Shown: piece by piece, positions 53,893 to 62,877 of the stretch | How positions within the stretch are numbered: the stretch's first letter is position 1 | Layout: each line of letters opens with the position of its first letter | Assembly (NCBI GenBank): GCA_017985015.1 | Contig: JAGNYI010000004.1 | Location: 47,718 to 111,717, forward strand | Reading direction: 5' to 3' | Source: Giesbergeria sp. | GTDB taxonomy: Bacteria; Pseudomonadota; Gammaproteobacteria; Burkholderiales; Burkholderiaceae_C | DNA length: 64,000 bases | The notes under the pieces: generated by a model | Databases searched by the model: none | What the model was told of the DNA's origin: nothing | What the model saw: only the letters and a program-made list of their open reading frames with translations | Position numbers and translations under genes: made by a program

Positions 53893-56604
53893 GATAGCGG
53901 ACAAGAAGGGATCAATTCCGTTCCACTGCTTTTCCTTAATCATTACAAACTGGCAGGTGCCTTTCGACAGTTTGGCCCAGAGCCCGCCAATGTCGCGATC
54001 ATCCTGCGCGTCCGTCCAGCCATTCGCTCCCTTGTATTCCACGATCAAAAATGAATCGTTGTTGAGTTTGCAAACGAAGTCAGGATAAAAACGCCCGGTC
54101 GCTTTTTGGAAAAAGAAAGAAGCACCTTCCCGGCGTGCCAAGTTTCGCACCCAGTATTGCAGCCGACCTTTTTGCGCCTGAGTATCTAGCCAAGCAGCGC
54201 AGTCAAACTCTTCCTTACTGTCGAAATCTCCGATTCGACTGTAAAAGTGCTTACGGAACCGGTGCTGTCCAAACCGCCCGTCATAGTCACGACTGGGTGC
54301 ATAGACCTCCGGCCTGAAGTCATAAACGAACTCAGTCGATACACTGACCCGTTCAGCAGCAGTTTCGCCAAACAAGCTCTCTTGATAAGCCCGTTTGACT
54401 GCAATCATGCGAAGCTCCCGAATGCGTGCCTCAAGCAGGTTGCGTATCTGAAATTTTTGCAGATTGGCCCTGCCCAAATCGAAACCAGGCTGGACCAATA
54501 AGTCCGAAAGCCATCCTGACACAAAAGCCAGCTTGCTCGCGTGCGTAAGGGATGTCTCTGGCAAATTGGTGCATAGCCAGGCAACCAGTTTGATGTTGTC
54601 CCAATGCTCTGGCGTATAGGCCAAACCAAGGTCCCGCTGCAAATTGGGCATGAAATCCTGAACCAGCTTGCCAGTGGACTCATCAATGTCAATGACACCG
54701 CCCTCGCTCACCATCAATGCTGTGCCCAACTTGGACAAGTTGTCGGCCGTCGGCTTCGCATCAAACAAGGACAGCGCCCACGGGTAGTCCAACACCTCCG
54801 GGTCATCAAATAACTGCAACTCACCTTGCACGCGCAATGCAAGCTGCGGCACCAGCATCGTTTTGCCTTCTTCTGCGGGCGTCTTGAAGAACTCAATGGC
54901 CGTCGTTCGGCTCTCCACTGCGCCCGCCTCAATCGCAGCTCTGGCCAGCGGCGTGGTGACCACCAACTTCAATGCATCGGCCTCATCCAGGGTCAGCGGC
55001 GCACGGATGGTCAGCGTGCTGGTCTTTCGGTCAAAGTCCACTTTGTCATTGATGGCGCTGCGCAGGTCTTTGGGTAAGGCCTTCAAGTCCGGTGTTTCAT
55101 GCAAGGTGATGACCACCGGGCGCAGCTCCACGCGGCTGCCGATGCCTTCAAGGTCAAACATTTGCTGTTCTTGGCGCGCAGCGGTTACAAACTCGGCCAC
55201 GTCTTTGCGATCAAAGCCAGCGCCTTCAACCAGCCGGTCGCGCAGCGCGGTGGCGGTCTCAAAAAAGCTGCGCGACACCACCAGCGCATACGACTGGTTG
55301 AGTTCTTTTGCAGCGCGATGCGCTGCCCCCGGCTGGCGCAATATGCGCCCCAACAGTTGCTCCACCGATGTGGCCGACTGCAAGGACGCCATGCTGACCA
55401 AGATGTACGCAAATGGGCAATCCCACCCCTCGGCTAACGCCTTTTGGGTAATGACAAACTTCACGGGACAGTCAGGGTCACTGATTCCAAGCTTGTATTT
55501 CGCGTCCACGGCCTCCAGCCCCTTTTTGTCACTGGTGGCCACAATGATTTCATCAGCCGGAATGCCGTGGTTGGTTAGCAGTTCCTGGCGCACGCGCTCA
55601 AAATCCAGCTTGTCCAGCCCTTCGCGGCGTGGCTCAGACTGAATCAACACGATCGGGCGCAAGTAGGGTGCGCCTTGGCGCTGTTCATCGTCGGCCAACT
55701 TTTGCAAGCCATTGCGTCGAGCGATGGCATCGCTCAGACACTGCTGCCAGTTGGGCTCGGTCTCCAGCACCACCGGCAGCTTGATCATTTGCTCGGCTTT
55801 AAGCTGGGACGCACTCACGCTGTGCAGCACATTGCTGGGCGTGCGCTCCATATCCGGCGTGGCGGTCAGCTCCATGATGCCGCTGGGGTTAAAGCGGGCC
55901 AGCATGTCAAAAGCCAACTCGGTGCGGTTGTTGTGGGCTTCGTCCACGATGACAAACGGTCGGCGCAGCCGCAACACATTGGCCAGCGAATAGGGCGCGG
56001 TGTCGCCATCCGTCAGCAGACCTTGGCGCTGCGTAGCCGTCAAATTTTCAAAGTGGTGCATCAGCGCGCCGCTGGACTCATACACCTTGCGGCTTTCTTC
56101 GTCTTCCACCTGAAAAGCTTGGCGGGTAGCGACGATCACTACGGTTGACGTGTCCAGCGTGGCACGCGTCAATGCTCTGGCTTCCGTCAAATCCAGCACC
56201 GTGACAGGCCCTGCCTCGCGCAGCGCTGCGCTTAAAGGGTGGTTGCGGTCTTTCAGGCCGCGCAGGGTTTGCTCGCGAATCGGCTTGCTGGGCACCAGCC
56301 ACAGCACCACGCTGTGCGGCACGCGCAGCAAATGCGTGTTGACCAAGTTCAGGCTTTTGGCAGCCAGCCAGGTCTTGCCGCCGCCCGTGGGTACGCGAAG
56401 GCAGAAGTAAGGCATGTCTGCCGCAAAACCGGCCAGGGGCGTGTAACGCAGGCTTTGGCCCCACAGGTCCTCGGTTACGGCGGTAAACGCAAGCGATGCA
56501 CGCCCAAAGGTATGAATGGCTTTGAAATAAGCCTCTACGCTGTCGAGCACGCCGCCCTGGTTGGCGGGATCTTGCTGATATTTTTTGGGTGAAAAGGTGG
56601 CCAT
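53887..56604 (-). CDS. res: Type III-like restriction enzyme Res subunit (helicase-nuclease)
   Basis: A 905-residue protein. SF2 helicase motifs: Walker A PTGGGKT (72-78), DEAH (221-224), ELTATPDMER, and motif VI EQLLGRILRQPGA. The C-terminal PD-(D/E)XK nuclease is visible as YPD842 ... VE856YK858. It needs the Mod subunit for site recognition and cuts after ATP-driven movement between sites. Mod is encoded directly upstream (4 bases between) but carries an in-frame stop. The gene itself is intact, less GC-rich than its neighbours, and its stop lies inside a repeat element, consistent with horizontal arrival. Confidence 0.88.
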   Translation of the reverse strand: MATFSPKKYQQDPANQGGVLDSVEAYFKAIHTFGRASLAFTAVTEDLWGQSLRYTPLAGFAADMPYFCLRVPTGGGKTWLAAKSLNLVNTHLLRVPHSVVLWLVPSKPIREQTLRGLKDRNHPLSAALREAGPVTVLDLTEARALTRATLDTSTVVIVATRQAFQVEDEESRKVYESSGALMHHFENLTATQRQGLLTDGDTAPYSLANVLRLRRPFVIVDEAHNNRTELAFDMLARFNPSGIMELTATPDMERTPSNVLHSVSASQLKAEQMIKLPVVLETEPNWQQCLSDAIARRNGLQKLADDEQRQGAPYLRPIVLIQSEPRREGLDKLDFERVRQELLTNHGIPADEIIVATSDKKGLEAVDAKYKLGISDPDCPVKFVITQKALAEGWDCPFAYILVSMASLQSATSVEQLLGRILRQPGAAHRAAKELNQSYALVVSRSFFETATALRDRLVEGAGFDRKDVAEFVTAARQEQQMFDLEGIGSRVELRPVVITLHETPDLKALPKDLRSAINDKVDFDRKTSTLTIRAPLTLDEADALKLVVTTPLARAAIEAGAVESRTTAIEFFKTPAEEGKTMLVPQLALRVQGELQLFDDPEVLDYPWALSLFDAKPTADNLSKLGTALMVSEGGVIDIDESTGKLVQDFMPNLQRDLGLAYTPEHWDNIKLVAWLCTNLPETSLTHASKLAFVSGWLSDLLVQPGFDLGRANLQKFQIRNLLEARIRELRMIAVKRAYQESLFGETAAERVSVSTEFVYDFRPEVYAPSRDYDGRFGQHRFRKHFYSRIGDFDSKEEFDCAAWLDTQAQKGRLQYWVRNLARREGASFFFQKATGRFYPDFVCKLNNDSFLIVEYKGANGWTDAQDDRDIGGLWAKLSKGTCQFVMIKEKQWNGIDPFLSAIF

Positions 56605-56607
56605 GGC

Positions 56608-58233
56608 TTACACCTCCAGGGCGTACGGTGTTTGCTTGAACACAATCTGCTCCCGCTGCAAGCGGGGCGCGCCCAAACGGCAGGCCGCTGCATAGATGGT
56701 TTTGGGGCCGGCAAACGACGGCAAGACTTCATACAGCGGGCTGGTAAGCACGTTGCCACCACCCACGCTTTTGTCTTTCAAAATACCGTTGTAAAGGAGG
56801 TAAATGGCGCGGCCTTCGTGCGTACCGAGCAGAGGTGACGTTCCATTGCCGGTGAAGCCGGTGCCCGTTTCTGCGAACCACACAAATTCAGCCAGTTGGG
56901 CAAACGTCACGTCATCGCGAATTTGACCTTGCGGGGTAAATAAGGGCTCAGCAGACAGGGTGCAGAACTGAAAGCCACCACCCGCTGGCGACAAGCCAGG
57001 CACGGCATCGCCCTTGGCATTGGTATAGCCCTGGCTCACGCGTTTGACGCGTTCGGCGGTGACGTTTTTGGCGATATTGGTATCCATCTCCACAAGGATG
57101 AATTTGCGCGTGCCACCGTCTTCAGCGTTTTGTTTCAGCACGGCATGGCCGGTGGTGCCGGAGCCGGCGAAGCTGTCGAGAATGAGGCTGTCTTTGTCGG
57201 TGGTGATCTGCAATACACGCTGAATCAATTGCGCAGGCTTGGGCGTTGCAAAGTCTGAGGCCGATGACACGTCAAACAGCACTTCGCGCAGGTCTTTTCG
57301 GGCAGTGTCGGTATGCCCAGCGAAGTCGTGGGTCCAAAGGCTCTGCGGTACCACGCCGTCCACGTTACGCAATTCATGTCGGTAACGTTTGTAGGCGGGC
57401 ACCTTGCCCTTCCCATCTTTACCCTAATAGATTAGGTCCGCTTCTACGTTACGGGCGTGCTCACCTTCCGAATAGGCCCAGACCCGAGTACGTTTGGGCC
57501 AGATTTCATCGCCAGTATTGGGGTTTGTGACCGGGTAATACAAGTTGGGGCGTTCTTCAGCCGACTTGCTGCAGGTGTAGTCGCTGCTGCGAAATGTGCC
57601 TTTAGCGTCTTCAAACTTGTATTGCTCATTTTTTTCCTCACCTCGTGGCAGCAAGTTGCGCTTCCACCGCGACGAGCGCTGGTACACCAGCAAAAAATCG
57701 TGCATAGGTGCGATGGTCTTATGGTCGTTGGCGACGGCATATTTCTTCTGCCAAATCACCGTGGCCACAAAATTCGCAGCCCCAAAAATCTCATCCATTA
57801 ACAGCCGCAGGGCCGCCACTTCGTTGTCGTCAATCGACACAAAGATGGCGCCATCCTCCCGCAAAAATTGTCGCAACAGCACCAGTCGCGGATACATCAT
57901 GCAAAGCCATCGGTCGTGCCGGTCCAGCGTTTCGCCTTCTTTGCCAACCACCGCGCCCAGCCACTTTCGGATTTCGGGGCTGTTGACGTTGTCGTTGTAG
58001 GCCCAGCCTTCATTGCCGGTGTTGTAGGGCGGGTCAATGTAGATGCACTTGACCTGGCCGGCGTAGCGCGGCAGCAGCGCCTTCAATGCATGCAGGTTGT
58101 CGCCCTGCACGATCAGGTTGCCGCTGGCCGCGTCGCCGCAGGACAGTTCGGGCACCGGCTCCAGCAAGCGAAAGGGCACGTCCTTGTGGTGCGTGACAAC
58201 GGCGTCTTTGCCGATCCAGTTCAAGCTTGGCAT
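56608..58233 (-). pseudogene. mod: Type III-like DNA methyltransferase (Mod), interrupted by an amber codon
   Basis: One 542-codon reading frame, complete except for a single TAG at 57424-57426 (codon 270). The N-terminal part has CIYIDPPYNTG (motif IV, 67-70); the C-terminal part has LILDSFAGSGTTGHAV (motif I, about 355), giving the beta-class order. Reading resumes in the same frame after the TAG with GKDGKGKVPAYKRYRHEL, where relatives as I recall them carry Trp-Gly, so TGG to TAG is the simplest change. Separately the halves would be a 269-residue protein and an open 264-residue tail starting at GTG 57402. Readthrough or a sequencing error are alternatives. Confidence 0.85.
57424..57426 (-). 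other. In-frame amber codon inside mod
   Basis: Plus-strand CTA, read as TAG in the mod frame between the residues LIY and GKDGKGK. Frame is identical on both sides (831 bases, 277 codons, from the ATG to the GTG of the downstream part). No simple-sequence tract is near, so this is not a phase-variation switch. Confidence 0.9.
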
Positions 58234-58402
58234 TCAGGGTTCCATGTCGCGTCTATCGCCCTGGCGAACCAAGTTGGGCAATAGAAGTCGTTGATTCGTT
58301 TGGGCATTTTGTGCACTGCCAGAGCATATCGACCAAAACGGTGCAATTCACTGGTTCATGTCCGATAGGTAACAGTGATCCGGCCCCAACTTGAAGGTGC
58401 CT

Positions 58403-58495
58403 AGTCTTTGGGCACACCCCAACCCAGCCATCCCCGCCCACCCCAATCACCAACCTCTGCGCGGCCCGTGTCACCGCGACATAAAGCAAGGGCGG
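58403..58495 (-). pseudogene. Fragment of a UvrD/RecB-type helicase C-terminus
   Basis: The minus strand encodes PPLLYVAVTRAAQRLVIG, the motif VI region (VAVTRA) of superfamily-1A helicases, followed by GGDGWVGVCPKT. No start or helicase motifs precede it; the frame upstream is lost within about 40 nt of repeat copy 10. It looks like the stump of a helicase gene cut when the neighbouring restriction genes or the repeat arrived. Confidence 0.5.
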
Positions 58496-58548
58496 TGCGC
58501 CAGGTGGCAGCGGCATTGCATTGCGGTGCAATTGCCCAATATTTCAAG

Positions 58549-58600
58549 CAAAATTGGCCTCTAGCGCTTATCCAGCAAGCGCTTGCAGCTATCAAAATTA
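58549..58600 (+). repeat. Hairpin intergenic repeat, copy 10
   Basis: Plus-strand, near-consensus copy: CAAAATTGGCCTCTAGCGCT, then CAGCAAGCGCTTGCAGCTATC and AAAATTA. AGCGCTT and AAGCGCT arms are perfect. It separates the helicase stump from the MFS transporter leader. Confidence 0.85.
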
Positions 58601-58688
58601 TACCGATCAGCTAACACATCCTTGCAGCCTGCGAGCACTGGCGCCACTCCGCAAGTCCCTGCAGCCCCGTGGGGTTAAATTGCTCCGC

Positions 58689-60047
58689 ATGCCCAGCACC
58701 CCCGCTTCCACCTCCACCGCCGCCCCGGCATCCCTCATCGATTCCCCCCAGGCCGCCTGGCGCCTGCTGATCACCCTGGGTTTGGTGGTGCTCGGCAACA
58801 GCAGCATGTATGTGGTGTCAGTCGTGCTGCCCGCCGTGCAGGCCGAGTTTGGGGTGGGCCGCGCGGATGCGTCGCTGCCCTACACGCTGATGATGGTGTG
58901 CCTGGGGATTGGCGGGCTGTGGACGGGGCGCATGGCCGACCGGCATGGGCTGATGCCGGTGCTGTGCGTGGGGGCGGTGGGGGTGTGCGGTGGCTTTGTG
59001 TGGGCGGGGCTGTCGGGCAGCATCTGGGGATTTGGGCTGGCTCACGGGCTGATGGGGCTGATTGGTGCGTCGGCCACGTTCGCACCGTTGCTGGCCGACA
59101 CGGCGCTGTGGTGGAACCGGCGGCGTGGCATTGCGGTGGCGATTTGTGCCAGCGGCAACTACATTGCCGGTGCACTGTGGCCGCCCATCGTGCAGCACGG
59201 TATCGAAGCCATTGGCTGGCGCCACACCTATGTGCTGATGGGGCTGGTGTGTGGGGCGGGCATGCTGCTGTTGGCGCTGCGCATGCGCCAGCGGGCGCCG
59301 ATGGTGCTGCTGGATGTGTCTGCGGTGCCTGCATCGCCCGGGGGCGCTGCGGCGGCGGCGGCTCCCGCACCCGCGTCTGTTGCGTTAGACCGCAGCCGCC
59401 CGTTTGGCCTGCGCCCTTTGCACGCGCAGTTGCTGCTGTGTGTGGCGGGCGTGGCGTGCTGCGTGGCCATGGCGATGCCGCAGGTGCACATCGTGGCCTA
59501 TTGCACCGACCTGGGCTTTGGCGCGGCGCGCGGGGCCGAAATGCTGTCGCTGATGCTGGCCTGCGGCATTGTCAGCCGCCTGGTGTCGGGCGTGATCTGC
59601 GACCGCATTGGCGGCGTGCGCACGCTGCTGCTGGGGTCGGCGTTGCAGGGGGTAGGGCTGGCGCTGTTTCTGCCGTTTGACGGGCTGGTGCCGCTGTATG
59701 TGATTTCGGCGATGTTCGGGCTGTTTCAGGGCGGCATCGTGCCGGCCTACGCGATCATCATCCGCGAGTATTTCGCGCTGCAAGAGGCGGGCGCCCGGGT
59801 GGGCGCGGTGATCATGGCCACGCTGATCGGCATGGCGCTGGGGGGCTGGATGTCGGGCTGGATTTTTGACGTGACCGGCAGCTATCAGGCGGCGTTCATC
59901 AACGGCATGGGGTGGAATGCGCTGAACCTGTCGATCGTGGGCTGGCTGTATTGGCGCGTGCGGCGGCAGGGGGTGGTGGTGGGGGGAAGGGTGCCGGGGG
60001 CTTTGCCAACGGCCTATTCAGAGCCGTCCAAAAACAGCCCGGCGTAG
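58689..60047 (+). CDS. MFS transporter (monocarboxylate-type)
   Basis: A 452-residue, 12-span MFS protein. LITLGLVVLGNSSMYVVSVV is the first span, GRMADRHGLMPVLCVGAVGV is motif A, and a cytoplasmic Ala/Pro-rich loop lies mid-protein (PGGAAAAAAPAPA). Similar in plan to the MFS carriers of organic acids found beside LysR-controlled CoA pathways. ATG 58689 is used; the longer frame runs through the repeat. Its 3' end overlaps the convergent LysR gene by 34 nt. Confidence 0.85.
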   Translation: MPSTPASTSTAAPASLIDSPQAAWRLLITLGLVVLGNSSMYVVSVVLPAVQAEFGVGRADASLPYTLMMVCLGIGGLWTGRMADRHGLMPVLCVGAVGVCGGFVWAGLSGSIWGFGLAHGLMGLIGASATFAPLLADTALWWNRRRGIAVAICASGNYIAGALWPPIVQHGIEAIGWRHTYVLMGLVCGAGMLLLALRMRQRAPMVLLDVSAVPASPGGAAAAAAPAPASVALDRSRPFGLRPLHAQLLLCVAGVACCVAMAMPQVHIVAYCTDLGFGAARGAEMLSLMLACGIVSRLVSGVICDRIGGVRTLLLGSALQGVGLALFLPFDGLVPLYVISAMFGLFQGGIVPAYAIIIREYFALQEAGARVGAVIMATLIGMALGGWMSGWIFDVTGSYQAAFINGMGWNALNLSIVGWLYWRVRRQGVVVGGRVPGALPTAYSEPSKNSPA

Positions 60048-60964
60048 CTGGGCTCCGCAAACGAGCGCATGACCGAGTCGCGCAGCCAGATGCCGCCCTG
60101 GTCATTGGCAGACGATGTGTGCCAATGCATGAAGTAGTCCACGGTCGGAATCTGCCTGGGCAGTGCCACGATGGTGTTGTGCGCCGCCTGGTTCACCACG
60201 CGGCCGTACAACACCGGCATGGTCAGCAGCAGATCTGAGCGCGAGACGATGGTGGATGCGGCGATGTAGCGCTGTGTGCGCACCCGCACCCGGCGGTTCA
60301 GCCCAGCGCGGGTGAGCACCCGCTCTTCTTCTGAGGGGAAGCCCGACGACCCGGTGACCGATATGTGCCCAGCGCCCAGGTACGCCTTGAGAGTGATGTG
60401 CCCCTCCTTGAGCAGTGGGTGACCGGCGCGGCCAATGACAACCAAGGTGTCGCTCACGACTTTTTCGCAGATGAGGCTGGGGCTGACGACGGCGCCTGCG
60501 CTGATGGCAATGTCCATGGCGCCGCTGGCCAGGCCGGACTCCATGTTTTCCATGGTGAATTTGACCGAGCGCAGTTCGATGTCGGGCGCCTCGGGCAGCG
60601 ACGCTGCTACCAGCGAGGGCAGCGCGAACACTTCGAGCCGCTCGTCCATGCCCACGGTAAATCGGCGCGACGAGGTCTTCAGGTCGAATTCCGATGCGCA
60701 GTTGATGACGTCTTCGAGTTCCAGCAGCACTTTGTGCAGCGGCCCGGCGAGGCTTTTCATGAGCGGCGTGGCGACCAGGCTGGCGCCTTGGCGCACAAAC
60801 AAAGGATCGCCCAGGATCTCGCGCAGGCGGCGCAGCGTGTGGCTCACGGCCGATTGTGTGACGTTCAGCGTTTCTGCCGCGCGCGTCAGGCTGCCCTCGG
60901 TATGGATCCGGTGCAGCACCGTGAGCAGGTTCAGGTCGATGCGGTTGAGATGAATTCTGCTCAT
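60014..60964 (-). CDS. LysR-family transcriptional regulator
   Basis: A 316-residue LTTR. The N-terminal winged helix has DLNLLTVLHRIHTEGSLTRA, and VTQSAVSHTLRRLREILGD as recognition helix. The substrate-binding domain resembles the PBP2 type of the NahR/DntR aromatic subgroup (TPLMKSLAGPL and GHISVTGSSGFP). It is divergent from the enoyl-CoA hydratase/Bug/CoA-transferase genes, 82 nt apart, and should activate them with a carboxylate or CoA-derived inducer. Overlaps the MFS gene end. Confidence 0.88.
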   Translation of the reverse strand: MSRIHLNRIDLNLLTVLHRIHTEGSLTRAAETLNVTQSAVSHTLRRLREILGDPLFVRQGASLVATPLMKSLAGPLHKVLLELEDVINCASEFDLKTSSRRFTVGMDERLEVFALPSLVAASLPEAPDIELRSVKFTMENMESGLASGAMDIAISAGAVVSPSLICEKVVSDTLVVIGRAGHPLLKEGHITLKAYLGAGHISVTGSSGFPSEEERVLTRAGLNRRVRVRTQRYIAASTIVSRSDLLLTMPVLYGRVVNQAAHNTIVALPRQIPTVDYFMHWHTSSANDQGGIWLRDSVMRSFAEPSYAGLFLDGSE

Positions 60965-61046
60965 GTCATGTGACTAGTAAGTGTCGCTTGCATCATAAGT
61001 AGCGCCTCTCTAAAGTTCAAGCACCCCCACAGCGGAACAAGACCCA

Positions 61047-61853
61047 ATGAGCAAGCAAGACGCCATCGGCATCGACATGGAACGGCACGGCAGCGTCATG
61101 CTGCTCGCCTTCAACCGCCCCGAGCGGCGCAACAGCCTCGATATGGATTCGCGGCGCGTGTTCGCACAGATGGTGTCTGACGCGGTGGCGGACGATTCGG
61201 TGCGCGCCATCGTGCTCACCGGGCGTGGCGGCCATTTCTGTGCGGGTGGGGACATCACCTCCATGGGCGCTGGCGGGCTCACAGCCGAAGCCGGGCGCAC
61301 CCGCATGCGCAGCACGCTGAAGAACGTCGAGACGCTCTACACCTGCGACAAACCCGTGATCGCGGCGGTCGAAGGTTGCGCCTTTGGCGGCGGCTTTGGC
61401 TTGGCGCTGCTGGCCGACATCGTCATCGCCAGCGAAACGGCGCGCTTTTGCATGTCGTTTGCCAAGGTGGGGCTGCTGCCCGACAGCGCCAGCCTGTACA
61501 CCTTGCCGCGCATCGTTGGCGTGCAGCGCGCCAAGGCGCTGCTGATGAGTGCGCGCGAAGTGCGGGCGCAGGAGGCGCTTGACCTGGGCATCGCCATGGA
61601 GGTGGTGCCCAAAGAGGGCGCATTGCCGCGCGCACTGGAGATTGCGCAGGCGCTGGCCAAGGCTTCGCCGGTGGCGACGGCCATGACCAAGACCGCGCTC
61701 AACAATTCCCTGTCGTCCGACCTGCGCTCCATGATCGAGTACGAAGCCACTGCGCAAGGCGTGGCGTTTTCCAGCGATTTCCACGCTGCGGCGGTGCAGG
61801 ACTTTCTGGCCAAGCGCCCCGGAAGCTTCCAGTGGCCCGAAGCACGGACCTGA
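61047..61853 (+). CDS. Enoyl-CoA hydratase/isomerase family protein
   Basis: A 268-residue crotonase: GRGGHFCAGGDITSMGAGG and AFGGGFGLALLADIVIAS form the oxyanion hole, and SFAKVGLLPDSASLYTLPRIVG holds the active-site loop (with Asp at the second acid position, as in the isomerase/PaaG-like branch). First gene of the LysR-controlled unit, upstream of a solute receptor and a CoA-transferase. The actual substrate is unknown. Confidence 0.87.
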   Translation: MSKQDAIGIDMERHGSVMLLAFNRPERRNSLDMDSRRVFAQMVSDAVADDSVRAIVLTGRGGHFCAGGDITSMGAGGLTAEAGRTRMRSTLKNVETLYTCDKPVIAAVEGCAFGGGFGLALLADIVIASETARFCMSFAKVGLLPDSASLYTLPRIVGVQRAKALLMSAREVRAQEALDLGIAMEVVPKEGALPRALEIAQALAKASPVATAMTKTALNNSLSSDLRSMIEYEATAQGVAFSSDFHAAAVQDFLAKRPGSFQWPEART

Positions 61854-61893
61854 AACCCCCCCTTTCCAAAACTATTCAACAGGAGACAACACC

Positions 61894-62874
61894 ATGACAT
61901 TGCTTCGCCGAACCGCTCTGGCCACCGGGCTCGCCTGCGGGGCTTTTCTGGCTGTGGGCGCCGCCCACGCCCAGGCCGACAAATTCCCCTCCAAGCCGAT
62001 CCGTCTCATTGTTCCCTATGGCACCGGCAGTGGTACCGACAACAGCGCGCGCTATTTCACGCAGAAGATCGCCGAGAAGACCGGCTGGACCTTCATCGTC
62101 GAAAACAAGCCGGGCGGCAACGGCTTCATCGGGCTCAGCGAGGTGCAGCGCTCCCCGGCCGACGGCTACACCATGGTCTACACCGGCGGCACCACGCACG
62201 GCGTGAACTCGGCGCTGTTCAAGAAGTTGCCCTACGACCCGCTCAAGGACTTCACGCCGGTGACGCCCGGCGTGTTCTCGCCCATGGTGCTGCTGGCCAA
62301 GCCGGACCTCCATGTAAAGACTGCGGCGGAACTTGTCGATGTGATCCGCAAGAACCCCGGCAAGATGGCAGGTGCCACCGGAAGCTCGTTCCAGATCATG
62401 GCCATGGAGGTGTTCAAGCACGAGAACAAGCTGGAGACGACCAACGTGCCCTACAAAGGCAGTGCGCAGTCGATGACGGATCTGCTGGGCGGCCATGTGG
62501 ATTTCACCTTGGTTGATTTGGCTGCCGGTCTTCCGCAGATCGAAGCGGGCCGGCTCAAGGCACTGGCCGTGACTTCGCCGGCGCGCGTGGATGTGCTGCC
62601 CGACGTGCCGACCATGGCCCAAGCGGGGCTGCCCGACATTCAGCTCGCTGGCTGGGCCGCCCTTTTTGTCAAGGCGGGCACGCCCGAACCGGTTGTCGCT
62701 ACCTTGCAAAAGGCCTTCAACAGCTACTTCCAGTCGCCCGACTACAAGGCCTACGTCGGCAGAACGGGCGGCTACTACACCGCCATGAGCACGCCCGAGA
62801 TGGTGAGCTTCATCACCACCGAGATCGAGCGCTCCAAGGCAGCGCTCCAGCGCGCCGGCATTCAGCCCGAGTAA
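61894..62874 (+). CDS. Bug/TctC-type extracytoplasmic solute receptor
   Basis: A 326-residue periplasmic binding protein. The signal peptide RRTALATGLACGAFLAVGAA is followed by AHAQ as likely cleavage site. Mature FPSKPIRLIVPYGTGSGTDN and VENKPGGNGFIGLSEVQRSP are the hallmarks of the Bug family, very abundant in Burkholderiales. It would bind a carboxylate for a tripartite TctAB carrier (not in the window) or sense it. A GGAGA ribosome site precedes ATG 61894. Confidence 0.9.
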   Translation: MTLLRRTALATGLACGAFLAVGAAHAQADKFPSKPIRLIVPYGTGSGTDNSARYFTQKIAEKTGWTFIVENKPGGNGFIGLSEVQRSPADGYTMVYTGGTTHGVNSALFKKLPYDPLKDFTPVTPGVFSPMVLLAKPDLHVKTAAELVDVIRKNPGKMAGATGSSFQIMAMEVFKHENKLETTNVPYKGSAQSMTDLLGGHVDFTLVDLAAGLPQIEAGRLKALAVTSPARVDVLPDVPTMAQAGLPDIQLAGWAALFVKAGTPEPVVATLQKAFNSYFQSPDYKAYVGRTGGYYTAMSTPEMVSFITTEIERSKAALQRAGIQPE

Positions 62875-62877
62875 GCC

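Larger units (their letters stand above)
58234..58688 (+). other. Gap holding a helicase remnant and a repeat
   Basis: 455 nt between the mod start and the MFS start. Contains the mod leader, a minus-strand UvrD-like fragment (58403-58495) and repeat copy 10 (58549-58600). The remainder shows no supported gene. The segment from about 58270 to 58390 is relatively A/T-rich and probably holds the mod/res promoter, but no firm -35/-10 pair could be assigned. Confidence 0.55.

Noticed and set aside
57424-57426. Programmed readthrough or recoded amber (pyrrolysine-like) at the mod stop
   Set aside because: No other gene in the window shows in-frame TAG with continuing homology, and this group is not known to recode TAG. 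A point mutation is simpler.
57340-57520. Phase-variable mod through a simple-sequence repeat
   Set aside because: Type III mod genes are often phase-variable, but there is no homopolymer or tetranucleotide tract here and no frameshift, only a substitution-type stop.
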